Assembly: GCF_011440395.1 (NCBI RefSeq)
Contig: NZ_JAAOIX010000009.1
Location: 186,001-250,000 of the forward strand
DNA from: Pseudomaricurvus alcaniphilus
GTDB taxonomy: Bacteria; Pseudomonadota; Gammaproteobacteria; Pseudomonadales; Cellvibrionaceae
Length of the DNA: 64,000 nt
Direction: 5' to 3'
Shown here: piece after piece, positions 52,097-61,834 of the stretch
How positions within the stretch are numbered: position 1 is the stretch's first letter
How the letters are laid out: each line of letters begins with the position of its first letter
Notes under the pieces: generated by a model
Database searches by the model: none
Seen by the model: only the letters and a program-made list of their open reading frames with translations
Told to the model about the DNA's origin: nothing
Translations under genes and position numbers: made by a program

Positions 52097-53050
52097 CTAC
52101 ACCCGATCCACCGGAAAGGCCAGCACCGCGGCAATCTCAGCCGCCCCGGCTTGTTGCATCAACAGGCGGTCCACCCCCAGCGCCACCCCGGCGCACGCCG
52201 GCAAGCCACTGGCCAGCGCCGCCAGCAAGTGCTCGTCCGCCGCCAGCTCGGGCAAACCCAGCTGTTGTCGCCTGGCACTATCGGCGGCAAAGCGGCGACG
52301 CTGCTCAACCGCATCGGTTAACTCCCAGTAACCATTGGCCAGCTCCATACCATTGACATAGGCCTCGAAGCGCCGCGCCACCCGTTGACCTTGAGCGTCA
52401 GTCGCAACCCGGGCCAGCGCCGCCTGGGAGGCGGGGTAGTCGTAGACAAACACCAGGCCGCGGCCGAGGGCGGGCTCGATCACATGGGTCATCAGCACAT
52501 CCAGCCAGGTGTCGACATCGGCCTCCTGCCAGGCCACATCCACGTGCTCAGCGGCAAGCGCACGCAGCTGCTCGGCACTGGCCCGGTGCGGATCGATTCC
52601 CAGCTGGCTCTCGAACAACTCCCGATAGGACACCCTGCGGATCGATTCCAGCTCCAGGCAGTCGCCCAGCAGGGCCTCCACCTCATCCATCAATTGCTGC
52701 TCATCCAGATCCAGCCGATACCATTCCAGCATGGTGAATTCGGGGTTGTGACGGCGCCCGGCTTCGCCCCGGCGAAACGCCTTGCCGAGGCTGTAGATAT
52801 CGCCTACACCCGCCGCCAGCAGGCGTTTCATAAAGAATTCCGGCGAGGTCTGCAGGTAGCCGTCAGCCCCGTCCAGGGTTACGGCAATACTGTCGATATG
52901 GGGGTCGGTGGCGGTGTGGCGCGCCAGCAGCGGCACCTCCACTTCCAGCACGCCGCGCTGGCGAAAAAAATTCCGCAAGCGCTCATAGAGCTCGGCCCGC
53001 GCACGCAGCAGGGCCGGGGTGGCCGCAGGCGGCCAGGATGAAGACTGCAT
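52097..53050 (-). CDS. epmA: EF-P--(R)-beta-lysine ligase EpmA
   Basis: A 317-residue class II lysyl-tRNA-synthetase-like enzyme without anticodon domain. Motif 2 region RRGEAGRRHNPEFTMLEWYRLD and motif 3 GVALGVDRLLMQQAG are clear; DGYLQTSPEFFMKRLLAAG is the usual substrate region. It attaches beta-lysine to EF-P, encoded directly upstream. ATG 53050 chosen as earliest start consistent with family length; the longer frame runs to 53119. Confidence 0.95.
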   Translation of the reverse strand: MQSSSWPPAATPALLRARAELYERLRNFFRQRGVLEVEVPLLARHTATDPHIDSIAVTLDGADGYLQTSPEFFMKRLLAAGVGDIYSLGKAFRRGEAGRRHNPEFTMLEWYRLDLDEQQLMDEVEALLGDCLELESIRRVSYRELFESQLGIDPHRASAEQLRALAAEHVDVAWQEADVDTWLDVLMTHVIEPALGRGLVFVYDYPASQAALARVATDAQGQRVARRFEAYVNGMELANGYWELTDAVEQRRRFAADSARRQQLGLPELAADEHLLAALASGLPACAGVALGVDRLLMQQAGAAEIAAVLAFPVDRV

Positions 53051-53134
53051 AACCGAGACTACTGTTGCGACATTGAAGGCGCGGGGCCCTGAGGAAGGCA
53101 AGTGGGGCCAGAGCCCCACCGGTAGACAAAGGAA

Positions 53135-53707
53135 TTACTGGTCTTTGGCGCGGCTCAGGTATTCGCCGGTGCGTGTATCGACGCGAATCACCTCGCCCTC
53201 CGATAAAAACAGCGGCACCTTGACCACGGCGCCGGTGGAGAGCTTGGCCGGCTTGGTGCCACCCTGGGCGGTGTCGCCTTTGAGGCCGGGATCGGTTTCG
53301 ACAATTTCCAGCTCCACGTGATTGGGCGGGGTAACCGCCAGCGGCGCGCCGTTGAACAGGGTTACGGTGACCTTGTCCTGCTCCTTCAGCCACTTGGCAG
53401 AATCGCCAACCGCCTTGGCATCCGCCTGGTGCTGCTCAAAGGTGGTGGGCTCCATAAAGTGCCAGAACTCGCCATCACTGTAGAGGTACTCCATCTCGTG
53501 GTCGCGCACATCGGCGGCCTCCAGGCTCTCGCCGGAACGGAACGTCCGCTCCCAGACCCGGCCCGAGTTAAGGTTGCGCAGCTTGACCCGGTTAAAGGCC
53601 TGGCCCTTGCCCGGCTTGACGAACTCGTTATCCAAAATGGCACAGGGCTCGCCGTCGAGCATGACTTTCATGCCGCTGCGAAATTCGTTGGTGGAGTAGG
53701 TGCTCAT
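53135..53707 (-). CDS. efp: Translation elongation factor P
   Basis: A 190-residue EF-P with modified-lysine loop [15 protein letters not shown]34 (counting from MSTYSTNEF) is the beta-lysylation site and its K-P-G-K context is that of the EpmA-modified type rather than the Arg type. Three beta domains, ending [13 protein letters not shown]. It relieves ribosome stalling at polyproline. It precedes epmA by 84 bp in the same direction, and epmB is divergent. Confidence 0.97.
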   Translation of the reverse strand: MSTYSTNEFRSGMKVMLDGEPCAILDNEFVKPGKGQAFNRVKLRNLNSGRVWERTFRSGESLEAADVRDHEMEYLYSDGEFWHFMEPTTFEQHQADAKAVGDSAKWLKEQDKVTVTLFNGAPLAVTPPNHVELEIVETDPGLKGDTAQGGTKPAKLSTGAVVKVPLFLSEGEVIRVDTRTGEYLSRAKDQ

Positions 53708-53934
53708 AGTCACTCTCTGCTTCAGTTGCTATTGCTGTAGGTATTGGTAATTGAACTAGTGTAGCGCTGAAATAATTACCGGTTGAATTTGAGGGCGGCA
53801 TTATACAGCAGCCGCTGCGGCGATATAAGCCGCCAGCAGCAGTCTAATGCGCTGGCAATGGCCAGCAGAGGGGAAAGACCTGTTCGATATTCATTGCTAC
53901 AATGCGCCACCCGCTGCGCTGATGATACCCGGAT

Positions 53935-54939
53935 ATGTCCCAACTGCTGCCAACACACCCCGAAAAAACCTGGCAAGAAGAGCTGATCGATGCCGTGCGC
54001 GACCCGGCGCTGTTGCTGCAGCAGCTCGACCTGCCAGTGACACTGCTGGAGCACGCCCGCCTCGCCAGCCGCGACTTCAGCCTCAAAGTACCCCGCCCCT
54101 TCTTGCAGCGCATGCGCAAGGGCGACATCAATGACCCGTTGCTGCGCCAGGTACTGCCGCTCGCCGCGGAGCTTGAAGAGACCGAGGGGTACAGCACCGA
54201 CCCGCTGCAGGAGCAGGCTTACAACGCCCACAGCGGCATGGTGCACAAGTACCGGGGGCGAGTGCTGCTGATTGTCGCACCCAACTGCGCGGTCAATTGC
54301 CGCTACTGTTTTCGCCGCCACTTCCCCTACCAGGACAACAATCCCGGCCGCCAGCAGTGGCAGCAAGTATTCGCCCAATTGCGCGCCGACCAGAGTATCA
54401 GCGAAGTCATTTTCAGTGGCGGCGACCCACTCGCCAGTCCGGACCGGCACCTGCAATGGCTGGTTGACTCGATCGCAGCCATTCCTCACATTCGCCGCCT
54501 GCGCGTGCATACCCGCCTGCCGGTGGTCATCCCGCAGCGCATCACCACCGACACCCTGGGCTGGCTGGCGGGCTCCAGGTTGCACTGCAGCGTGGTACTG
54601 CACATCAACCATCGCCAGGAGCTCGATGCCGCAGTGGGCGGCGCGATCGCGCAACTGCGCGACGCAGGCATCACTGTGCTCAACCAGTCGGTGTTGCTGA
54701 AGGGTGTCAACGACTGTGCGCAAACCCTGGCGGAGCTGAGTGAGGCGCTGTTTGAACAGGGCGTCTTGCCCTACTACCTGCATTTACTCGACCGAGTCCA
54801 GGGGGCGGCTCACTTCGGGGTTGACGAGCCCCGGGCGATTGCCCTGCACCGTCAGCTGCAGGCGCGCCTGCCCGGCTACCTGGTGCCGAGGCTGGCGCGA
54901 GATGATGCCGGGGCCAGCGGTAAAACCCTGGTCAGTTAA
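53935..54939 (+). CDS. epmB: L-lysine 2,3-aminomutase EpmB
   Basis: A 334-residue radical-SAM, PLP-dependent enzyme making (R)-beta-lysine for EF-P. Radical-SAM cysteines C118xxxC122xxC125 in VAPNCAVNCRYCFRR; EVIFSGGDPLASPDRHL and the C-terminal PYYLHLLDRVQGAAHF are typical. Divergent from efp, with a 227-bp intergenic region serving both. With efp and epmA it completes the module. Confidence 0.96.
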   Translation: MSQLLPTHPEKTWQEELIDAVRDPALLLQQLDLPVTLLEHARLASRDFSLKVPRPFLQRMRKGDINDPLLRQVLPLAAELEETEGYSTDPLQEQAYNAHSGMVHKYRGRVLLIVAPNCAVNCRYCFRRHFPYQDNNPGRQQWQQVFAQLRADQSISEVIFSGGDPLASPDRHLQWLVDSIAAIPHIRRLRVHTRLPVVIPQRITTDTLGWLAGSRLHCSVVLHINHRQELDAAVGGAIAQLRDAGITVLNQSVLLKGVNDCAQTLAELSEALFEQGVLPYYLHLLDRVQGAAHFGVDEPRAIALHRQLQARLPGYLVPRLARDDAGASGKTLVS

Positions 54940-55124
54940 GAGCCCAAACTAGCCGCACGGACAACCACTGCGACCCGCCCGTGCTAAACTGCTAAACTTT
55001 ATCCAGACGATTACTGTAAATACTGGTAATCTCCGCCCGAAGACAGAACCTGTTCGCCCGCGGTGAATCCGCGCAAACCTGGCGTTTGCGCGAATCGAAT
55101 AGCAAGGGAGTACAGACTAAGAAG

Positions 55125-56915
55125 ATGAGCATGCAGGCCGACTTGAATTCTCTGATCACAGCACTGGAGCTGCCAGACACCAATCTGAACTCGCTCAGCT
55201 TTTGCAAAAGCAGTCGGGTCGCCGCGCTTACGTCCTGGGTAGAAAGCCTGCCGGTCACGCAGATGAATCGCACCGGCACCATACTCTACAAAGCGGTACC
55301 GGAAATACCTCGCCTCAACACCTCCGCCGGCAATCGACTGGAAATACTGGAAGCCCTGCGCCCCTGTGTGCAGCAGACCATCCAGGGTTTGACCAAGCAC
55401 TTCCTGGAGCAGCCACTGTTGCATTCGGACGCAGCCATGAAAACCGCCATCGTCGCCCAGGCGCTGCAACGCCACCTCAGCGTTGGCTATTACCAGGTAG
55501 TGAGAGAGATAACGCGGGCTCGCCCCGGTGGCAATTTCAAAGGTGCGGAAAAAAAGACCCTCGCCACGGCGGTGCACCGCGCCCTCAGTGGCCTCGGCTT
55601 GCAATTCCTGCGCAGCTCGCAAATCTACACCCAGCCCACCGCCCGCCTGTGGCTGGAAATCAATACCCTGTACCGGATCGCCGAGAGTTTCGAGCTGCTT
55701 AAATTTCCCTGCCTCGACCCGCTGCTGAAGACACGCAGCGCCAACAGCATCGAACAAGCGTACTTTCGCATCACGCTGCTGGCCTGCGCCCGCCCCAATC
55801 AACTCACCCCCAAGGAAGTCCGCATCGTCTACGACCTGACGGAGAGTTGGTCAACCCTGGTACAACTGGCGCCATTGAGCGACGCCACACGTGATCTCTA
55901 CGGCATCGACCTGGGCGCCAATAGCGAGCCCCGCTACGCCTCCGAATTGCCCGAACCGCGCACGCCGGAATGCCGACAGCTGGTGCTCAGCCACCTGCTG
56001 GACACCATCGCCAAACAACTGGACAGCGATGCCGAAGGCCAGGCAATTATCGAGTTACCCGCCAGCCTGCCCGCTCACTTGCTGCAGCACCTGCTGACCA
56101 CCTGGGGCACAAAACTGGAGCGCCTGAACCCCAGGAACCAGCGCCAGGCCGAACTGGAGGTCGCCATCGGACTGACCAACATTCACTTCCACCTGGCCCA
56201 GCAAAAATCCTTCAATGAATTTATCCGCGGTACCCAGAGTTCGCGCTACAACTTCAGCCTCAGTGACGAGAGCGGGGCCGGCGACCCGTGGGACAACGCC
56301 TTTGATTCGGAAGGGCTCGGACGCAGCAATGTCGAGCTGAACCTGAGTCTCGACATGGACGCCAAAGCAAAGGGCGACGCCAACGATCAGCCGGGGAACG
56401 CCCAACCGACCATTTACCCGGTGCAAATGCTGGATTTCAGCAGCGACGGTTACCGCCTCGACTGGCGTGGCGAGGCGCCGTCCCAGCTCAAGGCCGGTGA
56501 AATCATCAGCGTGCGTGAACCGGGCAGCAGCGACTATCGTCTCGGCGTCATCCGCTGGGCCAAACAACACAAGCACGGCACCCAGCTGGGTATCCAGGTG
56601 CTGGCCCACAAAATCAAGGCCGCCGCAGCCCAACAACTGCAAAAAATCGGCGAAGACAATGTGTATATGCGCGCGATGCTGGCAACCGAATCCCGCCACA
56701 GCGAAGAGTACACTCGCCTGGTTACCGCCGCCCATCCGTTTCGCGCGCGCAACAAAGTCAGGATCAGGGACGGCAACCAGACCCGTTCGGCACTGTTGAG
56801 TGAGCTGCAATTTTCCAGCGCCAGTGTCTGCATATTCAAATATCGCCTGCAGCAAACTGCCAGTGATGCCGTTGCCCCTCCCGATGAAGATGGCGGCATC
56901 CGCTCCAGTTGGTAA
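55125..56915 (+). CDS. PA4958-like cytoplasmic protein with PilZ-like C-terminus
   Basis: A 596-residue protein (ATG at 55125 or 55131; the TTG at 55086 is unlikely). It is mostly helical to residue 430, with no signal peptide or membrane helix. The C-terminal segment (about 440-575) has SSDGYRLDWRGE, ISVREPGSSDYRLGVIRWAKQHKHGTQLGIQVLAHK, a PilZ-like beta strand pattern, but without the classical RxxxR...D/NxSxxG c-di-GMP-binding motif. In Pseudomonas a similar gene (PA4958) lies next to fimX, as here, suggesting shared work in c-di-GMP or pilus control. No function is proved; assignment rests on context and resemblance. Confidence 0.72.
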   Translation: MSMQADLNSLITALELPDTNLNSLSFCKSSRVAALTSWVESLPVTQMNRTGTILYKAVPEIPRLNTSAGNRLEILEALRPCVQQTIQGLTKHFLEQPLLHSDAAMKTAIVAQALQRHLSVGYYQVVREITRARPGGNFKGAEKKTLATAVHRALSGLGLQFLRSSQIYTQPTARLWLEINTLYRIAESFELLKFPCLDPLLKTRSANSIEQAYFRITLLACARPNQLTPKEVRIVYDLTESWSTLVQLAPLSDATRDLYGIDLGANSEPRYASELPEPRTPECRQLVLSHLLDTIAKQLDSDAEGQAIIELPASLPAHLLQHLLTTWGTKLERLNPRNQRQAELEVAIGLTNIHFHLAQQKSFNEFIRGTQSSRYNFSLSDESGAGDPWDNAFDSEGLGRSNVELNLSLDMDAKAKGDANDQPGNAQPTIYPVQMLDFSSDGYRLDWRGEAPSQLKAGEIISVREPGSSDYRLGVIRWAKQHKHGTQLGIQVLAHKIKAAAAQQLQKIGEDNVYMRAMLATESRHSEEYTRLVTAAHPFRARNKVRIRDGNQTRSALLSELQFSSASVCIFKYRLQQTASDAVAPPDEDGGIRSSW

Positions 56916-57186
56916 ACGCCGGGAAGTGATTTTTTGAGACCTGCATCACACTTTTACCAACCCGGCACCGCCCCTTCGGCTACTGGCGATCATTTACCCT
57001 GTTCTCAACCCAACCAGGGCTTGTTATCCCTTACATTTGGCCAGAAATAGCTATATCCTTCGCCGTATATCAATTTCCAACTCCCTCCCGCCGAGGCTCG
57101 TCAAACAGGACCACTATCGCCTTTGAACCCGGCTGCCAGCCGACTTTGACTTGCATCGTTCAAAATAGGGAATATTGCAGAACTTT

Positions 57187-59280
57187 ATGAGCGCCAACGA
57201 AACCATTCGCCTGCTGATCATCAATGACTCCCGCGATGAAGTCGAACGGCTGGTCAGCATGCTGCAAAATGCCGGCCGCTCTGTCCGCCCGCAACATGCC
57301 GAAAGCGAAGAAGCTTTTATCAAGCTGTTGGAAGAGCAGATCTGGGACCTGCTGATCGCCCACGAGAGCAGCACCCAACTGCCCCCGGTTACCGCCCTGC
57401 GCCAGATCAACCGCCTCAACAAGGATCTACCCATGATCCTGATAAGCGATGGCGAAGCGTCACAAGCGGTGGTGGAGGGGCTTAAGCTCGGCGCCCGGGA
57501 CGTGGTGCAACTGGACCAGGACCAACACCTGCTGCTGGTTATGCAGCGGGAACTGGAAAACCGCGAGCACCGCCAGCGCCGGCGCCTGGCCGACCGCAAG
57601 TTGCGCGAAGCCGAGCGTCGCGGGCAGCAACTGCTGGACAGCTCCCGGGATGCCATCGCCTACGTTCACGACGGCATGTTTCTGTACGTCAACCAGGCGT
57701 TTGCCGAATGCTTTGGCTACAGCGATCGCGACGACCTCGACTGTGTGCCCGTTATCGATATGGTGACTGCGGCAGAGCAGGACAAGACCCGGCAATTCCT
57801 GAAAGATTTTTCGCTCAAAGGGGAAGAGGCCGAGCTGTGCCAGCTAACCTTCGCCGGCATCTGCGGGGACGGCTCAACCCGCTCAGTAACGGTTAATGTC
57901 GCCACGGCCTTCTACGATGAAGAACTCTGCATCCAGTTTCAATTGCCCTCCGCAGAGCAGGCCGGCGACAACCCGCTGCAGGCACAGCTGCAGCAAATCA
58001 AGGAGTGCGACCCGCTCACCAACCTGCTCAACCGCCAGTCCCTGACCGAGCGCCTGGAGCAGGAAATATCGAAAAACCTCGACCAGCAGGCCACCTCCAC
58101 CCTGCTCTTTATCGAGCTGGACGGTTTCTTTGAAACCCTGCTGCCAGAATTGGGCGTTGGCGGCTCGGAGCAACTGGTCATTGAAGTTGCCGACTTTCTC
58201 CGCGCCCGCAGCGCTGACGCCGAGTCCCTGGCCCGCTTTAGCGACAACAGCTATATGCTGCTGTGCCCCAACCAGAGTGCGGAAGCCGCCCTCAAGCGCG
58301 CGGCACAGCTGTGTCGAGAGCTGCAAGCGCACACCATCACCATTGGCGATTACAGCGGCCAGGTCACCGCCAGTATCGGCATCGCGGTGGCCAACGAAAC
58401 CAGTCACAGCGCCGAAGACATCATCAACAATGCCCTGAAAGCGGTCGAGACCCTGCACACAGAACTGGCCGGCAACGCCTGCCAGCTGTACGAGCCCGCC
58501 CCCGCGGTAGAGGAAAAAAGCGCGGAAGAAATTGCCAAGGCCGTACAAACCGCGCTCAGCAACAACCGCTTCCAGCTGATGTTCCAGCCGATTATCAGCC
58601 TGCGCGGCTCCGAGGATGAGCACTACGAAGTGCTGCTGCGCATGCTGGACGAAAACGACGAGCTGGTATCACCCAGCGACTTTATGCAGGCAGCGGAGAA
58701 GAAAGGCGCCAGCACCCGGATCGATCGCTGGGCCATCCTGGAGACCATCAAGATGTTGGCCGCCCACCGCGCCGGCGGCCACAAGACCCGCGTCCTGCTC
58801 AACCTGAGCAGCCAGTCCATGCTCGACGAGACCCTGGCCCCATGGCTCAAGGTGGCCTTCCAGGCCGCCAACCTCAGCACCGACGCCGTTATTTTCCAGG
58901 TCGATGAGCGCAGTGTCAGTGGTCACCTGGAGGCGGCCGCAAAGTTCTTCAAAGCCATTGCTGCCATTGGCTGTCGCACCTCGCTCAGCAACTTCGGCTG
59001 TGCCCTCAACCCGTTCGACAACCTGGACCACATCACCCCCGACTACGTCAAGGTGCACGGCTCATTCACCCGGGACATTCAAAGCAGCAGTGAGGGGTCG
59101 GCGGTGCTCAGGAATCTGATCAAACAGTTGCTGGAAGCGCAAAAAATCACCATTGTGCCCTACGTCGAAAATGCCAGCGTGCTGTCTTCGCTCTGGCAAA
59201 CCGGCGTGCACTATATCCAGGGGCACTACCTGCAGGGGCCGGCCCAGTCCATGAACTACGACTTCAATATGGAGGGCTAG
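57187..59280 (+). CDS. fimX: FimX-like c-di-GMP effector (degenerate GGDEF-EAL)
   Basis: A 697-residue protein: REC-like domain (about 5-120, acidic pocket incomplete), a PAS domain (about 145-260), then degenerate GGDEF (SDNSY at 352-356 in place of GGDEF) and degenerate EAL (EVL at 481-483; the DDFG aspartates become SNFG, LSNFGCALNPF). The catalytic residues are lost, but EAL-family c-di-GMP binding can persist, as in P. aeruginosa FimX, which controls type IV pilus assembly and twitching. ATG 57187 or the TTG at 57175 may start the gene. It is followed by convergent serB three bases away, exactly as in Pseudomonas. Confidence 0.92.
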   Translation: MSANETIRLLIINDSRDEVERLVSMLQNAGRSVRPQHAESEEAFIKLLEEQIWDLLIAHESSTQLPPVTALRQINRLNKDLPMILISDGEASQAVVEGLKLGARDVVQLDQDQHLLLVMQRELENREHRQRRRLADRKLREAERRGQQLLDSSRDAIAYVHDGMFLYVNQAFAECFGYSDRDDLDCVPVIDMVTAAEQDKTRQFLKDFSLKGEEAELCQLTFAGICGDGSTRSVTVNVATAFYDEELCIQFQLPSAEQAGDNPLQAQLQQIKECDPLTNLLNRQSLTERLEQEISKNLDQQATSTLLFIELDGFFETLLPELGVGGSEQLVIEVADFLRARSADAESLARFSDNSYMLLCPNQSAEAALKRAAQLCRELQAHTITIGDYSGQVTASIGIAVANETSHSAEDIINNALKAVETLHTELAGNACQLYEPAPAVEEKSAEEIAKAVQTALSNNRFQLMFQPIISLRGSEDEHYEVLLRMLDENDELVSPSDFMQAAEKKGASTRIDRWAILETIKMLAAHRAGGHKTRVLLNLSSQSMLDETLAPWLKVAFQAANLSTDAVIFQVDERSVSGHLEAAAKFFKAIAAIGCRTSLSNFGCALNPFDNLDHITPDYVKVHGSFTRDIQSSSEGSAVLRNLIKQLLEAQKITIVPYVENASVLSSLWQTGVHYIQGHYLQGPAQSMNYDFNMEG

Positions 59281-59283
59281 CTT

Positions 59284-60501
59284 CTAGATACTGTTCTCGT
59301 CCCGGTCGCGAAAACCGATCAGGTAGAGAATGCCGTCCAGACCGAGATTAGAGATCGACTGCTTGGCCGAGGCCTTTACCAATGGCTTGGCCCGAAACGC
59401 AATACCCAGCCCGGCGATACTGAGCATGGGCAAATCGTTGGCCCCATCGCCCACCGCAATCACCTGCTCCAGTGACAGGTTCTCCCGCGCCGCCAGTTCG
59501 CGCAACAACTGCGCCTTGCGCTCGCCGTCGACGACCTCGCCGCTGACATTGCCCGTCACCTTGCCGTCCTTGATTTCCAGCTCATTGGCATAGACGTAGT
59601 CGATACCCAACTTTTTCTGCACGTAACGGCCGAAATAATTGAAGCCGCCGGACAGAATCGCGGTTTTAAAGCCCAGCTTGCTCAGCGTCGACACCAGCCG
59701 CTCGGCGCCTTCGGTCACCGGCAATCGCTCGGCAATACCCGCCAGCACCGACTCATCCAGCCCCTTCAACAGGGCCACGCGGCGGCTGAAACTCTCTTTA
59801 AAATCCAGCTCTCCGCGCATCGCAGCCTCGGTAATGGCAACCACCTCGTCGCCCACTCCGGCGGCCTTGGCCAGTTCATCAATCACCTCGGCCTCAATCA
59901 GGGTGGAGTCCATATCGAAGCAGACCAGGCGCCGGTTGCGGCGATAGATGTTGTCTTCCTGGAAGGCGATATCGGCGTCCAGACGTACCGACAGCTCCAT
60001 AAAATCCGAGCGCAGCGCCCCCAGGTTGGCGGTATTGCCCCGCGCCGAAAACTCCACGCAGGCCTTGGTCTGGCTGCTTTCGCAGTCGAGCCGCACCCGA
60101 CCGGAGAGGCGACTGATGTTGTCGATATTGAGACCGTGTTGCTTGGCCACCGTGGTCACCTCAGCAATCTGCTGGGCGGTGATCTTGCGCGCCAGCAGGG
60201 TCACGATATGTCGATCTTTGCCCTGCTGGCTGACCCAGTGACTGTAGCTCGCCTCGGAAATCGGCTGGAAACGCACCTGCATGCCCAGCTCGTGGGATTT
60301 GAACAGCACATCTTTTAACACCGGCGACGACTCGTACTCCGGCGGTATTTCCACCAGCAACCCCAGGGTCAGGTTATCGTGGATAACCGCCTGGCCAATA
60401 TCCAGGATATTGGCCTTGTATTGCGCCAAAATGCTGGTCATGGCGGAGGTGACACCGGGCTTGTCGGCACCGGAAATATTGATTAAAAGTATTTCTTTCA
60501 C
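59284..60501 (-). CDS. serB: Phosphoserine phosphatase SerB with N-terminal ACT domains
   Basis: A 405-residue HAD phosphatase producing serine. HAD motif I is FDMDSTLIEAE (D196, D198), motif II ILSGGF, motif III/IV VIAVGDGANDLPML. The first 185 residues form two ACT-like regulatory domains (MKEILLINISGADKPGVTSAM ...), the long pseudomonad/mycobacterial form rather than short E. coli SerB. Convergent with fimX and divergent from the YtjB-like gene, matching the serB-ytjB arrangement. Confidence 0.95.
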   Translation of the reverse strand: MKEILLINISGADKPGVTSAMTSILAQYKANILDIGQAVIHDNLTLGLLVEIPPEYESSPVLKDVLFKSHELGMQVRFQPISEASYSHWVSQQGKDRHIVTLLARKITAQQIAEVTTVAKQHGLNIDNISRLSGRVRLDCESSQTKACVEFSARGNTANLGALRSDFMELSVRLDADIAFQEDNIYRRNRRLVCFDMDSTLIEAEVIDELAKAAGVGDEVVAITEAAMRGELDFKESFSRRVALLKGLDESVLAGIAERLPVTEGAERLVSTLSKLGFKTAILSGGFNYFGRYVQKKLGIDYVYANELEIKDGKVTGNVSGEVVDGERKAQLLRELAARENLSLEQVIAVGDGANDLPMLSIAGLGIAFRAKPLVKASAKQSISNLGLDGILYLIGFRDRDENSI

Positions 60502-60632
60502 ACGCAGGGCTCAATTACCAGTAAAATGTAGCGGCATTATAGCTTTACTCGTCAGTCAGACTGAAATATTCTCTGCCGCCACACCGATCAGGCGTGCGGC
60601 CTGACTCCACCGCCAGATACGAATACACCCAA

Positions 60633-61793
60633 ATGCCTTTGCAAACTGTGCTACAGCTGCTGCGCACGCCCTTGTTTTTAGCCAGCCTGACGGCACTCAT
60701 CACCCTGTTGCTGAGCGCCAGCATCTTCCAGACACAGCAATCCAGCTTGCTGGACAAGCGCAACAACCACTATGGCAATGCGCTGGCCTCCCTCGCCGCG
60801 CGCCAGGCCACTGACGCCACGCTCAATCACGACCTGGTCAGCCTGCAGGTCACCGTGCGCGACGTGGCCCGCAACCCGCACGTGCTCAGCACCACCATCC
60901 ACGACGTGGAAAACCAGCTACTGGTGCAGGCCGGCAGTAACGCCATCAGCCGCGGCTTCCTGCCGGAGCAAACCCGCTCCTACTCGGCACCGATTACCTT
61001 CCAGGACAGTATTGCCGGCTACGTGACAGTAACCCTGGACACCCAGGCGCTGTACGAACAGCGCGACAATGCCTGGCTGCTCGGCCTGGTGGGGCTGTGC
61101 CTGGCCCTGCTGGCCCTGAGCACGCTGAACCTGCGCAAAAAACCGGAGCCGTCGCCGGCGGCAGCCAACTCCGCCACAGAAGCCGCCGCTGACAGCGACG
61201 CCGATATCGCCCTCCCGGGCCGCAACCAGACCGGGGAGGGAGCCATATTTATCGCCCTGAAATTACACTGCCTGAATATGCCGGCGCTGGAACGCCAACT
61301 CAGCGCCTCCCTGCGCCAGCAGCTGGTGGCCGACATGGAGCGCTACCTGAGCGGCATCAACACCATCTACAGCGGCCGCATCCACGCCGCCGACAACCGG
61401 GATATTGAACTGCACTTCCAGGGCGACGACCTGGAAAACACCGTGTTCCGCGCCATCTGTGCCGCCCAGCTGTTGTTTCGCCTGCTGGACGGTCGCCGCG
61501 ACGGCATTCCGCTGCACTACGCCGCGGCGGTCTTCGCCCTGCAGCGCTCCAGCCAGCTCAGTGTGCGCCTGCAGCAGTCAGCTCTGCAGCGACAGTGCCA
61601 GCAGGCCCTGCAGCAACAGGTCCGCGGCGGGCTGCTGGTCCACGCCGGCGAGTGCAGCACCTCACCGCTGCTGCAGCGACTGCAGTGCCAGGATCATCTG
61701 CTGGACGACACCTGGCTGCAAGTCAGCGGCCTGCAGTCCGGCTATGCGGGACTACTGGACAAGCAGGCGCAGCAGCTGAACCCGCCGGATTAG
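60633..61793 (+). CDS. YtjB/Smp-like membrane protein
   Basis: A 386-residue protein beginning MPLQTVLQLLRTPLFLASL; the ATG at 60633 is likely though an in-frame GTG at 60594 exists. Two transmembrane helices (about 10-33 and 145-166) flank a periplasmic domain, followed by a cytoplasmic region with low-complexity linker (Ala/Asp/Ser) and a C-terminal domain (about 205-380) like a degenerate nucleotidyl-cyclase/sensor fold. Homologues sit beside serB (E. coli ytjB/smp; PA4961) but have no agreed function. Confidence 0.78.
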   Translation: MPLQTVLQLLRTPLFLASLTALITLLLSASIFQTQQSSLLDKRNNHYGNALASLAARQATDATLNHDLVSLQVTVRDVARNPHVLSTTIHDVENQLLVQAGSNAISRGFLPEQTRSYSAPITFQDSIAGYVTVTLDTQALYEQRDNAWLLGLVGLCLALLALSTLNLRKKPEPSPAAANSATEAAADSDADIALPGRNQTGEGAIFIALKLHCLNMPALERQLSASLRQQLVADMERYLSGINTIYSGRIHAADNRDIELHFQGDDLENTVFRAICAAQLLFRLLDGRRDGIPLHYAAAVFALQRSSQLSVRLQQSALQRQCQQALQQQVRGGLLVHAGECSTSPLLQRLQCQDHLLDDTWLQVSGLQSGYAGLLDKQAQQLNPPD

Positions 61794-61834
61794 CCGCCGC
61801 TGCGCCAGGGCCGGCTCATGCCCCCAAATCCGAT

